Shown in pieces: positions 17,259-28,712 of a stretch of DNA of 64,000 bases. Under the pieces are notes generated by a model. It was given only the letters and a program-made list of their open reading frames with translations. It was not told where the DNA came from and ran no database searches. The stretch covers positions 434,001 to 498,000 of the forward strand of contig NZ_CP077425.1 in NCBI RefSeq assembly GCF_019048845.1. The letters are read 5' to 3'. Position 1 is the first letter of the stretch, and the number at the start of each line of letters is the position of its first letter. A program made the position numbers and the translations under genes. Source of the DNA: Vibrio mimicus. GTDB lineage: Bacteria; Pseudomonadota; Gammaproteobacteria; Enterobacterales; Vibrionaceae.

Positions 17259-17906
17259 ATGCACAAGCTAACCATAGACCTTGTCTCAGATGTCGTCTGC
17301 CCTTGGTGCGTGATTGGCTACTACCGATTACACCACGCATTATCCAGACTACCGGAGATAGATGTGACGCTAAGATGGCACCCTTATGAACTCAACCCAC
17401 GATTAGCCATGGGAGGGGAAAATTTGCGTGAGCATCTTAGTAAAAAATATGGCACTAACCTTGAAGCGAGTCAGCAAGCGCGTAAAACCTTGACCAAGTT
17501 AGGCCATGAAGTGGGGTTCGACTTTAACTTCTTTGATGACATGCGCATTTACAACACGCGTAAAGCCCATCAGCTACTCTTGTGGGCTAATCAGCAAAAT
17601 AAACAATTGCCACTGACATTGGCACTATGGAAAGCCTATTTCCAACAAGGTAAAGCGATTGATGAAGATGACGTGTTGCTTGAATTGGCCCATGAGGTCG
17701 GTCTGGAGCGTGCAGCATGCCAACAAATTTTGGCTGATGACTCTTGGGCTAAAGCGGTCGCAAATACGGAGCAACAGTGGTTACAAGCGGGTATCCATGC
17801 GGTACCGACCTTGATTATGGAGCAAAAATATTTAATTTCCGGAGCTCAAACTAGCGATATTTTGTTGGAGGTCATACAACGAGTCTCTGCTGAGACTGCC
17901 GCTTAA
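17259..17906 (+). CDS. FrnE-like DsbA-family oxidoreductase
   Basis: A 215-residue thioredoxin-fold protein with a helical insertion. The redox motif is Cys14-Pro-Trp-Cys17 in DVVCPWCVIGYYRL, and the cis-Pro region is HAVPTLIM near residue 185. There is no signal peptide, so it acts in the cytoplasm. The FrnE/2-hydroxychromene-2-carboxylate-isomerase-like group includes disulfide oxidoreductases and isomerases linked to oxidative stress and polyketide tailoring; the native substrate is unknown. AAGGAGAG gives a strong ribosome-binding site. The gene is monocistronic, 150 bases after the candidate sRNA terminator. Confidence 0.85.
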   Translation: MHKLTIDLVSDVVCPWCVIGYYRLHHALSRLPEIDVTLRWHPYELNPRLAMGGENLREHLSKKYGTNLEASQQARKTLTKLGHEVGFDFNFFDDMRIYNTRKAHQLLLWANQQNKQLPLTLALWKAYFQQGKAIDEDDVLLELAHEVGLERAACQQILADDSWAKAVANTEQQWLQAGIHAVPTLIMEQKYLISGAQTSDILLEVIQRVSAETAA

Positions 17907-17959
17907 CCATGCTCCCGCACCTGAAGCTCCGATTGTGCTGCTGTTTTAGTCAAAAATAA

Positions 17960-17982
17960 ATCGAGCCGCAAAGCGGCTCGAT
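17960..17982 (-). terminator. Terminator after the 18011-18211 gene
   Basis: ATCGAGCCGC pairs with GCGGCTCGAT across three bases; the minus strand continues TTTATTTTT. It also lies between convergent genes and may help stop the FrnE-like transcript. Confidence 0.7.
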
Positions 17983-18010
17983 AAAATGATGAGCAACGGA
18001 TGAGCATCAA

Positions 18011-18211
18011 TTAGTGAATCGGTGTTTCCGCTTTCACATAATATTGACCAAAATAAGCTTCAAGCACTTCTGGAGTCAGTTTGCCTTCTGCTTCCAACTG
18101 TTTGAGTTTTTCTGCAATCGCTTTTTGCTCTTCCAGACTGGGCAGCTTGGTTTCTGGCTCTTCAGCAACCTGCTGAGACATCAACTCCAGCTCTTTTTCG
18201 AAATCGTTCAT
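18011..18211 (-). CDS. Small acidic helical protein, unknown
   Basis: I do not recognise the family. The product is 66 residues from ATG 18211 (AGGTAAAG upstream), chosen over a GTG three bases earlier. It is rich in Glu and Lys, with no membrane segment. The middle, SLEEQKAIAEKLKQLEAEGK, is predicted strongly helical, followed by LTPEVLEAYFGQYY, which looks like a short helix-turn module. It lies between the FrnE-like gene and the chemoreceptor gene. It has its own terminator and is probably a cytoplasmic protein that binds another protein. Confidence 0.6.
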   Translation of the reverse strand: MNDFEKELELMSQQVAEEPETKLPSLEEQKAIAEKLKQLEAEGKLTPEVLEAYFGQYYVKAETPIH

Positions 18212-18270
18212 CACTCTTTACCTACTTGGTTTTTACTGGCCGGAAGTGTAACTAACTCCCGGCAAGGTTT

Positions 18271-20187
18271 CTAGAGTTTAAAGTTACCCACCAATTTATC
18301 CAAACGACCGGAGAGTTCACGCAATGATTTGCTCGCATCAGCCAGCTCTTCTGCCGTTGATGTCGTTACTTCATTGATCGCGTTAATCTCTTCAATATTT
18401 TGGTTAATGGTGTGCACAACGGTCGATTGTTCTTCTGTTGCCGTTGCGACTTGGGTGTTGCGATCCGAAATATCATGAATACGCTCTGAAATACTCATCA
18501 GAACCTGTACTGCCTCATCGGAAGCGGCAACCCCTTGATGCGTCACTGTTTTACCTGCATCCATCGCAGACACTGCATTTTTTGCGTCAGTTTGCAGTTG
18601 GTTGATCATTTTCTGAATTTCTTCTGTGGAGGCTGCGGTACGACTTGCTAAGTTACGCACTTCATCAGCAACCACCGCAAAACCACGACCTTGATCACCC
18701 GCACGGGCCGCTTCAATCGCTGCGTTCAACGCCAACAAGTTGGTCTGTTCTGAGATACTGCGAATCGCATCCAAAATAGAGCCGATTTCTTGAGTGGTGG
18801 ATGCTAATTGTTCAACCACTTTGCCTGTATTTTCAATATCATGAGCTAGGCGGCTAATTGCATCTTTGGCTTTATTAACCACATTGCGGCCCTGATCAGT
18901 ATTATCTGATGCCTGATTGGCGGTTTCTGCTGCGGTTGCCGCATTCGAGGCAATCTCGCTGATCGTTGCCCCCATTTGGTTAATCGCGGTCACAACTTGT
19001 ATGGTCTGATCGCGTTGCTGTTGGCTGTTATCATGGGTAACTAAAGCCTTACGCGATACACCTTCTGCTGCGACTTGCAGCTCACGGCTCGTCTGCGCCA
19101 CGTCTTTAATTGACTGATGGATTTTTTCAATAAAACCATTGAAGCCCTTTGAAAGCTGAGCAATTTCATCATTGCCTTTCACTTCAATACGCTGTGAAAG
19201 ATCGCCATCTCCTTTACCCAGATCGGTAAAGCGTTTCGCGATCTGATTGATTGGCATTGCGATACTATTGGCGAGAAAAATCCCCATCAGAATAAAGATC
19301 GCGGCAACAACGAGGGTGGTAAACATCATGCGTTGTGCTACGGCATCTAACTCAGCAAACACTTCATGTACTGGCACAGTACCAATTAAATACCAGTCCA
19401 TACTTTCGATATAGAGGCTCGCAACCATCACTTCTTCGCCTTGATAGTCGGCCGAAATCAAATTAAAACCTGATTTATTGAGCAGAGCACTCGCGCCTGA
19501 ACCATAAATCTGTTGCAGCGTCGATTTTACTTGTGCTTGTTGGCGGTGGATCTGTACCTCACCCTGTGCATTGGTTAAAAACACAAAGCCCGTGTCTTCG
19601 ATTTTAAAGCTATTCAGTAGCTTGACCATATCATCCATCGATTTCGACATGCCTGACATCGTATCGCCGTTGATCAACTGATAGTTGGCGAACATTTTGA
19701 CGTCACCATTAGCCTCTTGGAACATGCTCACCATGGTGGGTTTACCTGAACCCGTAAAACCGAAGAACCAGCCATCTTGTTGCGGGGTAAGCTCTCGCAG
19801 GAAGCCATTTTGGTTCCAGTAATAGGCCGTTTTGCGGTTGGCGACCGAGGCATCATTGAGCTTATATTGATCACGCAGGTTGTTTAACTGCTTCACCAAT
19901 AACGCTTCGGTAGCAGGATCTCGTTCTGTTGTAGAAATCGCTTGCTGTACAAATTCGTTACTTGCGATCTGCTGCGCTGCCGACAACAGCTGGATAACTT
20001 GATGATCAATATCACTTTTGATCAACTTCAAAATGTCGGGTAATTCCAAATTGACCAAGCGATGTTCTAATACTTCTCGCGCTTGACGCTGTGCCATCAC
20101 ACCTACAATTAGGGTTGAAGCCAGCACCGCAAGGGTAACCCCTAACACAACCTTTTGCTTAATACTCATCTGATGCAGTTTGAACAT
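18271..20187 (-). CDS. Methyl-accepting chemotaxis protein with periplasmic sensor
   Basis: A 638-residue chemoreceptor. TM1 is at about 13-30, a periplasmic ligand-binding region of about 250 residues (dCache-like in length and in its [12 protein letters not shown] and [10 protein letters not shown] elements) follows, and TM2 is near 285-308. A HAMP domain ([14 protein letters not shown]) leads into the coiled-coil signalling domain. The hairpin tip contains [20 protein letters not shown], the universally conserved CheA/CheW contact. There is no C-terminal pentapeptide for CheR tethering. The ligand is unknown. GGCGGAG precedes the ATG. It is monocistronic. Confidence 0.92.
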   Translation of the reverse strand: MFKLHQMSIKQKVVLGVTLAVLASTLIVGVMAQRQAREVLEHRLVNLELPDILKLIKSDIDHQVIQLLSAAQQIASNEFVQQAISTTERDPATEALLVKQLNNLRDQYKLNDASVANRKTAYYWNQNGFLRELTPQQDGWFFGFTGSGKPTMVSMFQEANGDVKMFANYQLINGDTMSGMSKSMDDMVKLLNSFKIEDTGFVFLTNAQGEVQIHRQQAQVKSTLQQIYGSGASALLNKSGFNLISADYQGEEVMVASLYIESMDWYLIGTVPVHEVFAELDAVAQRMMFTTLVVAAIFILMGIFLANSIAMPINQIAKRFTDLGKGDGDLSQRIEVKGNDEIAQLSKGFNGFIEKIHQSIKDVAQTSRELQVAAEGVSRKALVTHDNSQQQRDQTIQVVTAINQMGATISEIASNAATAAETANQASDNTDQGRNVVNKAKDAISRLAHDIENTGKVVEQLASTTQEIGSILDAIRSISEQTNLLALNAAIEAARAGDQGRGFAVVADEVRNLASRTAASTEEIQKMINQLQTDAKNAVSAMDAGKTVTHQGVAASDEAVQVLMSISERIHDISDRNTQVATATEEQSTVVHTINQNIEEINAINEVTTSTAEELADASKSLRELSGRLDKLVGNFKL

Positions 20188-20489
20188 ATTCTCCGCCTAA
20201 TCATGGCTATCACCGAAACCTCTACATTATCGACTTAAGATCACGAAGATTGAGAAAATTCTTACAAATCTCAAGTGCAAACTTGAAATACATCACACTT
20301 TTGATTGAAATTACCTAAGTGATGTTTATAAATCGTCTGTTGGCATTCATTAAGATAGACGCTTTTATTCGTATGTTGAGTGATCATTTGCCCTTTTGAT
20401 GAGCTTTCTGCTTTAGCATAAAATTTTTATGGAACTTTCTGGGTAACACACAACACTAACCGCTGATATCTCTAGGAGTGGAAGAATTC
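20188..20489. other. Divergent promoter region between the chemoreceptor and the Bat operon
   Basis: A gap of about 300 bases that must hold both promoters. A wide inverted repeat, ACATCAC ... GTGATGT, at about 20288-20327 may be a regulator site. No sigma-54 or CRP match was clear. Confidence 0.35.
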
Positions 20490-21446
20490 ATGCCGTTTCA
20501 ACCCTTTCAAACATTACAGCATTATTTGAACCAACAGGTCATTGGCCAAGCCGATTTGATTAACCAACTGCTGATCGCACTTCTCGCCGATGGGCATATT
20601 TTGGTTGAAGGCCCGCCGGGATTGGCAAAAACTCGCGCGGTCAAATCCCTCGCTGAATGCATTGAAGGTGACTTTCACCGAATTCAATTTACACCAGACT
20701 TACTGCCAGCCGACCTTACTGGGAGCGATGTCTACCGCCCTGAAACCGGAGAATTTGTGTTTCAGTCTGGCCCCATTTTCAACTCATTGGTATTGGCCGA
20801 TGAGATAAACCGCGCCCCTGCCAAAGTTCAGGCGGCCATGCTAGAAGCTATGGCTGAAAAGCAGATTTCTGCTGGGCGAAAAACCTATCGTTTACCTGAA
20901 CTGTTTTTGGTAATGGCCACGCAAAACCACATTGAGCAAGAAGGAACGTATCCACTCCCCGAAGCTCAACTCGACCGTTTTTTACTGCATTTGGAAGTGA
21001 ACTACCCTAGCGCACAAGATGAACTGGCGATTTTGCGTCTCAACCGTGGGGAAGCAAAAGGCGAACAGGCGATAGATAAGCCTTTGATTACTCAACAACA
21101 AGTGTTTAACGCCCGCCAAGAAGTGCTGAATGTGCATATGGCTGAAACAATTGAAAACTACCTTGTGCGTTTAATTATGGCGACACGTCAACCGGCCAAA
21201 TACGATGCAAAATTAGCACAATGGCTCACAATGGGGGTTAGCCCTCGCGCAACGATTGCATTGGATCGTTGTGCTCGTGCTCGTGCGTGGTTACATGGGC
21301 GTGATTTTGTCACACCAGATGATGTTCAAGTGATGGCTTTCTCGGTTTTGCGTCACCGCCTACTACTCAGCTATCAAGCACAAGCGGAAGGTGTTCATCC
21401 AAATCAGGTGATCTCCCATTTATTGTCACTGGTTGGTAGTGCGTAG
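20490..21446 (+). CDS. MoxR-family AAA+ ATPase
   Basis: First gene of the Bat operon, 318 residues from ATG 20490 (GGAAG five bases before it; an in-frame GTG four codons earlier is less well placed). Walker A GPPGLAKT at 41-48, Walker B VLADEI at 101-106, sensor-1 MATQNHIEQEGTYPLPEAQLDRF and the lid region are intact. MoxR ATPases act as chaperones that remodel or activate partners carrying VWA domains. Here the partners are encoded directly downstream, so it likely powers a membrane-associated VWA complex. In other bacteria such clusters affect stress tolerance and envelope integrity. The stop codon is 9 bases before the next start. Confidence 0.9.
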   Translation: MPFQPFQTLQHYLNQQVIGQADLINQLLIALLADGHILVEGPPGLAKTRAVKSLAECIEGDFHRIQFTPDLLPADLTGSDVYRPETGEFVFQSGPIFNSLVLADEINRAPAKVQAAMLEAMAEKQISAGRKTYRLPELFLVMATQNHIEQEGTYPLPEAQLDRFLLHLEVNYPSAQDELAILRLNRGEAKGEQAIDKPLITQQQVFNARQEVLNVHMAETIENYLVRLIMATRQPAKYDAKLAQWLTMGVSPRATIALDRCARARAWLHGRDFVTPDDVQVMAFSVLRHRLLLSYQAQAEGVHPNQVISHLLSLVGSA

Positions 21447-21455
21447 GTTGTGACG

Positions 21456-22382
21456 ATGCAGTCTTCCCTTCCTTTGTATGCTAACGGTGTCACACTGTGT
21501 CTTGAAGAGTTGCTTGCTTATGAGCAGCAAACGGTGCATTTTCTTCCTCCTGCGCGCCAAGTTTGGTCACAGCGTATCGGTCAGCATCATAGCCGTCGTC
21601 TAGGACGGGGGATGGATTTTTCAGAAGTACGTCAATATCAAGCCGGAGACGATATTCGTTCGATTGATTGGCGAGTCACCGCACGAACTGGGAAACCACA
21701 CACCAAACTGTTCAGTGAAGAACGGGAAAGAGCCGTTGTACTTTATATCGACCTCAGCCATTCGATGCAGTTTGGTTCCTGTTTACTGCTTAAGTCCGTT
21801 CAGGCTGCGCATTTAGCCAGCCTGTTGGCTTGGTTGGCGATAAAACAGCAAGATCGCGTTGGTGCGGTAATTGATGTGGGCCATCGGCTTATTGAAGTTA
21901 AGCCAAGCAGTCGTCAGCGGGGCGTACTCCCCATCCTAGCGGCCTGTATCGAAGCGCAACAAATGCTCCCGACACAGCATACTCCGCGAACGCTTGCGCG
22001 GCAGGAAGTCTTCACCACACTGAACCGCTTATGCCCCAAAGGCAGCGAAGTGGTGTTGATCAGCGATTTTGTCGATCTCGATACACAGCAACACGAATTA
22101 CCTCTGCGCCAATTGTGCCGCCATAACCGTGTCCGTCTGGTGCAAATTTATGACCCATTAGAGCAAGGAGACACCTCATTTCGAGGTATTGAGCAAGTAC
22201 AAAGTCACAAAGAGACGCGCTGGCTCAACTTTTCGATAAATAGTACGCGGGCAGGTATCAAAAAAGCCTTTGAAACTCAAAAAGAAAAACTAAAATCACT
22301 CTGTCTATTATTGGAAATGGACTACCGCTCAGTTTCAAGCGGAATACCTTTGCTGCAACAATTATCGGACCATAAGAAATGA
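21456..22382 (+). CDS. DUF58 protein of the Bat operon
   Basis: A 308-residue soluble protein with a degenerate VWA-like fold. The DUF58 signature is RQYQAGDDIRSIDWRVTA followed by GKPHTKLFSEER at about 64-94, and DLSHSMQFG near 108 resembles a MIDAS loop (Asp-x-Ser-x-Ser is only partly kept, as DLSHS). I prefer ATG 21456 to the GTG two codons earlier. It overlaps the next gene by the four bases ATGA, so translation is coupled. Its function in the family is unresolved; it always travels with MoxR. Confidence 0.85.
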   Translation: MQSSLPLYANGVTLCLEELLAYEQQTVHFLPPARQVWSQRIGQHHSRRLGRGMDFSEVRQYQAGDDIRSIDWRVTARTGKPHTKLFSEERERAVVLYIDLSHSMQFGSCLLLKSVQAAHLASLLAWLAIKQQDRVGAVIDVGHRLIEVKPSSRQRGVLPILAACIEAQQMLPTQHTPRTLARQEVFTTLNRLCPKGSEVVLISDFVDLDTQQHELPLRQLCRHNRVRLVQIYDPLEQGDTSFRGIEQVQSHKETRWLNFSINSTRAGIKKAFETQKEKLKSLCLLLEMDYRSVSSGIPLLQQLSDHKK

Positions 22383-22867
22383 AGGAATCGTCAATCACAT
22401 CACTGGATCTCAACGCTCTGCATTTGCCTGAACTTCCTAGCTGGTTTCCACTGGCTTGGGGGTGGTGGGCAAGCGTAGGCGGCATTCTCATCGTGATGCT
22501 CATCATCGGATTGGCTGTACGTTGGCATCGCCGCCGACTGGCCCCTAAAAAAACCGCATTACGTCTCTTGAGCTTAGCAGTGACTCCGCAAACGCCCTCT
22601 TCAGCGATTGAATTGGTTCGTCAGGCGGCGCTTTGTTACTACCCTCGAGAAGAAATTGCGCATTTAACCGGTAAAGATTGGTACGCCTTTTTAGATGCCC
22701 AAGTCGGCCACCCACTTTTCGTACCAAATGAAACTTTGTGGCAGCAAGCGTTATACCAGAAGCAAAAAGTGAACAATGCCGATGAGTTAGTTCACCACTG
22801 TTATCACTGGGTTGAAAGTGCCTTGCCGCCGCGTAAACGGAGAAAATCAGGCATTGGCAAGTTTTGA
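22379..22867 (+). CDS. DUF4381 membrane protein of the Bat operon
   Basis: A 162-residue protein with a proline-rich start (LHLPELPSWFPLAWGWW), one transmembrane helix at about 28-47 and a cytoplasmic basic-helical domain carrying WYAFLDAQVGHP. This is the layout of DUF4381, a small anchor found between the DUF58 and VWA genes. Its start overlaps the DUF58 stop, and its 3' end overlaps the start region of the following VWA gene. It probably positions the MoxR/VWA machine at the inner membrane; this role is inferred from context. Confidence 0.8.
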   Translation: MKESSITSLDLNALHLPELPSWFPLAWGWWASVGGILIVMLIIGLAVRWHRRRLAPKKTALRLLSLAVTPQTPSSAIELVRQAALCYYPREEIAHLTGKDWYAFLDAQVGHPLFVPNETLWQQALYQKQKVNNADELVHHCYHWVESALPPRKRRKSGIGKF

Positions 22868-23810
22868 GTTTATTTGGTGGTGGATGTTTTTACTTCTGCC
22901 ACTACCTTGGGTTATCTATTTTTTTGCACCAGCCATAAAACCTAGGGCGGCGATTAAGCTACCCTATCTTCCTCAATCATCGGGAATCCAGCCCTATTCA
23001 TGGTTTCCGCGGTTCATTGCCGCGGGACTGTGGATTTTATTGCTTACCGCTGCGGCGAGACCCGTGTGGTATGGAGAGCCAATCAGCACTACGACATCCC
23101 ACCGCGATCTGATGTTGGTGGTCGATCTCTCCTATTCAATGAGCCAAGAAGATATGCAGTCCGGCCAACAGATGGTGGATCGCCTAACCGCCGTCAAACA
23201 GGTTCTATCTGAATTTATTGCTCAACGCGAAGGCGACCGCATTGGGCTGATCTTGTTCGCTGACCACGCCTATTTACAAACCCCTCTGACGTTAGACAAA
23301 CAAACTGTCGCGGAACAGCTCAACCAAGCCGTGCTCAAGCTCATTGGCACCCAAACTGCAATGGGTGAAGGGATTGGACTCGCTACCAAAACCTTCATTG
23401 ATAGCGAAGCCCCTCAACGGGTGATGATTTTACTCAGTGATGGCAGCAATACAGCAGGAGTGCTTGACCCACTTGAAGCCGCCAACATCGCCAAGCAGTA
23501 CCAAACCACTATTTACACTGTGGGCGTGGGTGCAGGTGAAATGATCGTGAAGGATTTTTTGTTCAGCCGTAAGGTCAATACCGCACAAGATCTGGATGAA
23601 AAAACTCTGCAAACTATCGCATCAACAACAGGTGGGCAATATTTTCGAGCTCGCAATCAGCAAGATCTGCAAAGCATCTATGACACCATTAATCAACTTG
23701 AGCCCATCAGCCAGTCCAATCAAACTTGGCGCCCCCAAACTGAGTGGTTTTTCTACCCTCTGAGCTTGGCTCTGCTGCTCTCTGTCGTTCTGGTTTTTGT
23801 GAGGAGATAA
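22854..23810 (+). CDS. BatA-like VWA membrane protein
   Basis: Von Willebrand A protein with an intact metal-ion-dependent adhesion site: Asp-Leu-Ser-Tyr-Ser at 91-95, the second Thr near TQTAMGEG and Asp in LLSDGSN. Membrane helices sit at about 10-25, 54-70 and at the C-terminus. I prefer the TTG at 22854 (318 residues, beginning ASFEFIWWW, with GGAG upstream), since BatA proteins start FEFxWP; an ATG at 22812 would add 14 residues inside the previous gene. Binds Mg2+ and partner proteins on the cytoplasmic or periplasmic face. The stop is one base before the next start. Confidence 0.85.
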   Translation: MASFEFIWWWMFLLLPLPWVIYFFAPAIKPRAAIKLPYLPQSSGIQPYSWFPRFIAAGLWILLLTAAARPVWYGEPISTTTSHRDLMLVVDLSYSMSQEDMQSGQQMVDRLTAVKQVLSEFIAQREGDRIGLILFADHAYLQTPLTLDKQTVAEQLNQAVLKLIGTQTAMGEGIGLATKTFIDSEAPQRVMILLSDGSNTAGVLDPLEAANIAKQYQTTIYTVGVGAGEMIVKDFLFSRKVNTAQDLDEKTLQTIASTTGGQYFRARNQQDLQSIYDTINQLEPISQSNQTWRPQTEWFFYPLSLALLLSVVLVFVRR

Positions 23811-23811
23811 G

Positions 23812-25631
<1,820 letters not shown>

Positions 25632-25638
<7 letters not shown>

Positions 25639-27275
25639 AGATGCAATCAGTCTATCAATCCGCGTTTTTCTGGCTCACACTGGTAGCAAGTTTACTTGTG
25701 CTCCCAGCTCATGCGGCCGATTTGGCCGCCAGCGTCAGCAAAAATAAAGTAGTCAAAAATGAAGTGATTCAACTGCGTATCGTCAGTAATGATAAAGTCA
25801 GCGCAGAGGCGCTCGATTTTTCGCAATTGGAGCCTGACTTTTTCGTTGGGCAGCCGAGTTTTGCATCCTCAACGAATATTATTAATGGTAACTACTCGCA
25901 ACGCAGCGAATGGACAGTCGCCATCGCAGCGCAAAGAACCGGTGTTATCACTATCCCAAGTTTTCAACTCGGCAACGTTAAAAGTGCCCCGATTGCGATT
26001 CAAGTCGTCGAAGATGAACATCAACCCACGCAGGCAGAATTAGCCGAAGTACGCAGTCGTTTGGAGCGAACCCAGCTCTATCCAGGGGAAAGTACGCTAT
26101 TCCACGCCCAATTAATTATTAAGGAAGATGTACGCCGCTTACGCGACCCTCAAATTACCCCACCCAAAGTAGAGGGTATGCGTATTGAATCAGCCAGCGA
26201 ACCCAAACAATACCCTAGCGTACTCAGCGGTGTTGAGGTCACTATTGTTGAGCAATCTTTTCGCATCACGGCAGAGCAAGCTGGCAACTTTAGTCTGAGT
26301 GAACCCATTCTCAAAGCTGGGTTACTCTATGGTAATCAGTACAGTGGAGGGACACGTTTAATCCCACTGCTCACTCAGCCAAAGGCCTATGCCATTCAAG
26401 TGTTAGAGAAACCAAAGGATTATCAAGGCTTTTGGCTACCAACCGCCAAACTCAATCTAACGCAAAATTGGAACGATGGGCAGCAAACACTGAACGCTCA
26501 GAGTCAATATGAAACACAGGTTGGCCATGCCATCACGAGAGAGTTGCGCTTACAAGTCAGCGGTCTCACCCAGCAGCAGTTGCCCAATTTCAGCATTCAA
26601 TATCCTAGTAGCGTCAGCGTATACGCGGAAAAACCACAATTTAGCACTTTGGATAATGGCGACACCCTGATGACCCTTAAACAAGTGCTGATCCCTCGCC
26701 AAGCAGGGGAAATAACTCTGCCCGAGGTCACACTCGATTGGTGGAACACTGGTACACAGACAGCGCAAGTGAGTCAAGTTAGCGGGTTAACGTTACAAGT
26801 GAAACCCAGTGAAGAAACTCCATTACTTGCACCACCGATTGCGCCGCTACGCGATGCTACGAGCTCCACCACAATAGAAGCGGGTTATTGGCCCTACTTC
26901 ACACTGCTGTTTGCGGGGTTATGGCTTGGCACAAGTGGCCTTGCTTGGACTCTATGGCGCTCACGTGTTGAGCACCAAGAACCCAAATCGCCTCCCCCTA
27001 TTCCAACCTCCGCCTATCAAACCCTGATGTTAGCTCTGGAGCGACAAGATCTGCTTGCTCTTAGCCAAGCGGCGCGAATTTGGCAGCATGAAATCGCATT
27101 GAATGCTGAAGAGCAACAAACTCTTGCAGCCTATATCCATGCTTTGCAGCAAGCTTGTTACTCTGAACGACCTCAAACACCAGACTTCAATAAACTGAAA
27201 AACTGGGTTGCTCTAAAGCAAAATCAACAAAGTAAAAATCGCCGCGGTGAAGCACCAGAGTTACCACCACTATGA
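25632..27275 (+). CDS. BatD-like protein (last Bat gene)
   Basis: A 547-residue exported, membrane-anchored protein. The signal peptide is residues 1-28 (ending Ala-His-Ala), followed by a long beta-rich periplasmic region containing immunoglobulin-like segments (SVSKNKVVKNEVIQL at the start is the typical BatD entry), one transmembrane helix at about 415-437 (LLFAGLWLGTSGLAW) and a cytoplasmic helical tail. BatD is thought to be the periplasmic face of the VWA complex. It overlaps the previous gene by seven bases and closes the six-gene operon. No terminator with a T-run follows; a hairpin GCCATT ... AATGGC is at 27284-27309. Confidence 0.85.
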
Positions 27276-27409
27276 TATGCATGCCATTTTTCTTCATTGA
27301 AGAATGGCGCATTGATGTAGGCAAGAGTAACGTATAGCCACAAAGTTACACACAGCAACACTACACGTGTTAGTCGTAAGGCTAACGGTCAAATAATGGG
27401 AGGAATACC

Positions 27410-28126
27410 ATGGCCAATATCAACACCAAAAGCGCCACCGTGCTTGGCTTAAGCCTAATCATCGGGCTTGCCTCACTAGGCTTTTTGGTACAACAAATGG
27501 CGGTAAAGTTTAAAGAATATGAACGAGTCGTTACTGTAAAAGGGCTTTCTGAACGAGAAGTCGTTGCTGATACCGTGATTTGGCCAATCCAGTTTACGGT
27601 TGCGGATAATCAGCTTTCATCGCTTTTTGCAACAGTCGATCAGCAAACTCAGCTCATTACCCAATTCTTAGTAGAAAAAGGGGTGGATCGCGCAGCAATT
27701 TCTCTTTCAGCCCCCGCGGTGATCGATAAGAAAGCCCAGCAATATGGGGAAGATCGCGCAGAATTTCGCTACTTAGCAACACAAACGCTGACGGTTTACA
27801 GTAAACAAGTCGAGCAAGTACGAAACATCATCAGTGAAATTGGTCAACTGGGTAAGCAAGGCATTGTATTTAACCAAGACCCCTATAACAACCGCATTGA
27901 ATTCAGCTTTACAGGGCTTAATGACATCAAGCCGGATATGATTGAAGAAGCAACGAAACAAGCTCGTGAAGTGGCATTAAAATTCGCTAAAGATTCGCAA
28001 AGTACCTTAGGTAAGATAAAAACTGCATCACAAGGTCAGTTTTCGATCTCAGATCGTGATAACAATACCCCATACATTAAAAATGTGCGTGTTGTTACGA
28101 CAGTTGAGTATTACTTATCCGATTGA
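27410..28126 (+). CDS. SIMPL-domain (DUF541) protein
   Basis: A 238-residue protein with an uncleaved-looking N-terminal membrane helix (about 12-30) and a periplasmic SIMPL domain: VVTVKGLSEREVVADTVIWP is the usual family start, and the KNVRVVTTVEYYL end is typical. SIMPL proteins form oligomers in the envelope and have been linked to stress tolerance; no enzymatic activity is established. A strong ribosome-binding site (GGGAGGAA) precedes the ATG. It is 134 bases after batD in the same direction, so it could be co-transcribed or independent. Confidence 0.85.
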   Translation: MANINTKSATVLGLSLIIGLASLGFLVQQMAVKFKEYERVVTVKGLSEREVVADTVIWPIQFTVADNQLSSLFATVDQQTQLITQFLVEKGVDRAAISLSAPAVIDKKAQQYGEDRAEFRYLATQTLTVYSKQVEQVRNIISEIGQLGKQGIVFNQDPYNNRIEFSFTGLNDIKPDMIEEATKQAREVALKFAKDSQSTLGKIKTASQGQFSISDRDNNTPYIKNVRVVTTVEYYLSD

Positions 28127-28210
28127 TAAGCGCTAGGCTCTCCAACTCTCTACGTGGGTGGTAAATGATAAGTTAGATCAGAGCATTGAAAACAAGAATT
28201 CAAAACAGTA

Positions 28211-28242
28211 AAAAGGGGCGTGGTTTACACCACGCCCCTTTT
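28211..28242. terminator. Bidirectional terminator between the SIMPL gene and cspV
   Basis: AAAAGGGGCGTGG pairs with CCACGCCCCTTTT across six bases. Both strands show a T4 run after the stem, so it serves both convergent genes. Confidence 0.88.
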
Positions 28243-28260
28243 AGAATCAATCTGAGCTAA

Positions 28261-28473
28261 TTACAGCGCAGTTACTTGAGCAGCTTGTGGGCCTTTTTTG
28301 CCTTGCTCAACTGTGAAGCTTACACGCTGACCTTCAGCCAGAGTTTTGAAGCCTTCAGAAACGATAGACTTGAAGTGTACGAACACGTCTTGACCGCCGT
28401 TGTCTTGAGAAATGAAACCAAAACCTTTAGTTTCGTTGAACCATTTTACTGAACCAGTCATTTTCTGAGACAT
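28261..28473 (-). CDS. cspV: Cold-shock protein CspV
   Basis: A 70-residue cold-shock domain with RNP1 KGFGFI at 16-21 and RNP2 VFVHF. The protein is an RNA chaperone. In V. cholerae a gene at this position (between the Bat cluster and a GGDEF gene on chromosome II) is known as cspV and is cold-inducible; the symbol rests on that context and similarity. GAGGT precedes the ATG. The 239-base gap upstream would fit a long regulatory leader like that of cspA. Confidence 0.85.
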   Translation of the reverse strand: MSQKMTGSVKWFNETKGFGFISQDNGGQDVFVHFKSIVSEGFKTLAEGQRVSFTVEQGKKGPQAAQVTAL

Positions 28474-28712
28474 AGTAACCTCTAATATATATTTGCTATG
28501 GGTTGATTTGGCTGATAACGAAAGCTATTGAATGGTATATCAAGACAAAGTTGACGCAGGTTTAACGAGAAATCGATAACGATCTGAGATTGAACTTTCA
28601 CTGAATTTAACATTAACAACTCTTACCTAAGAGCCGAGGTAAACTATACACGTATTTTTTCGAAACGCTACACTTATTTGTGATATTTGCCATCCAGTGA
28701 AAAATCTGCCTA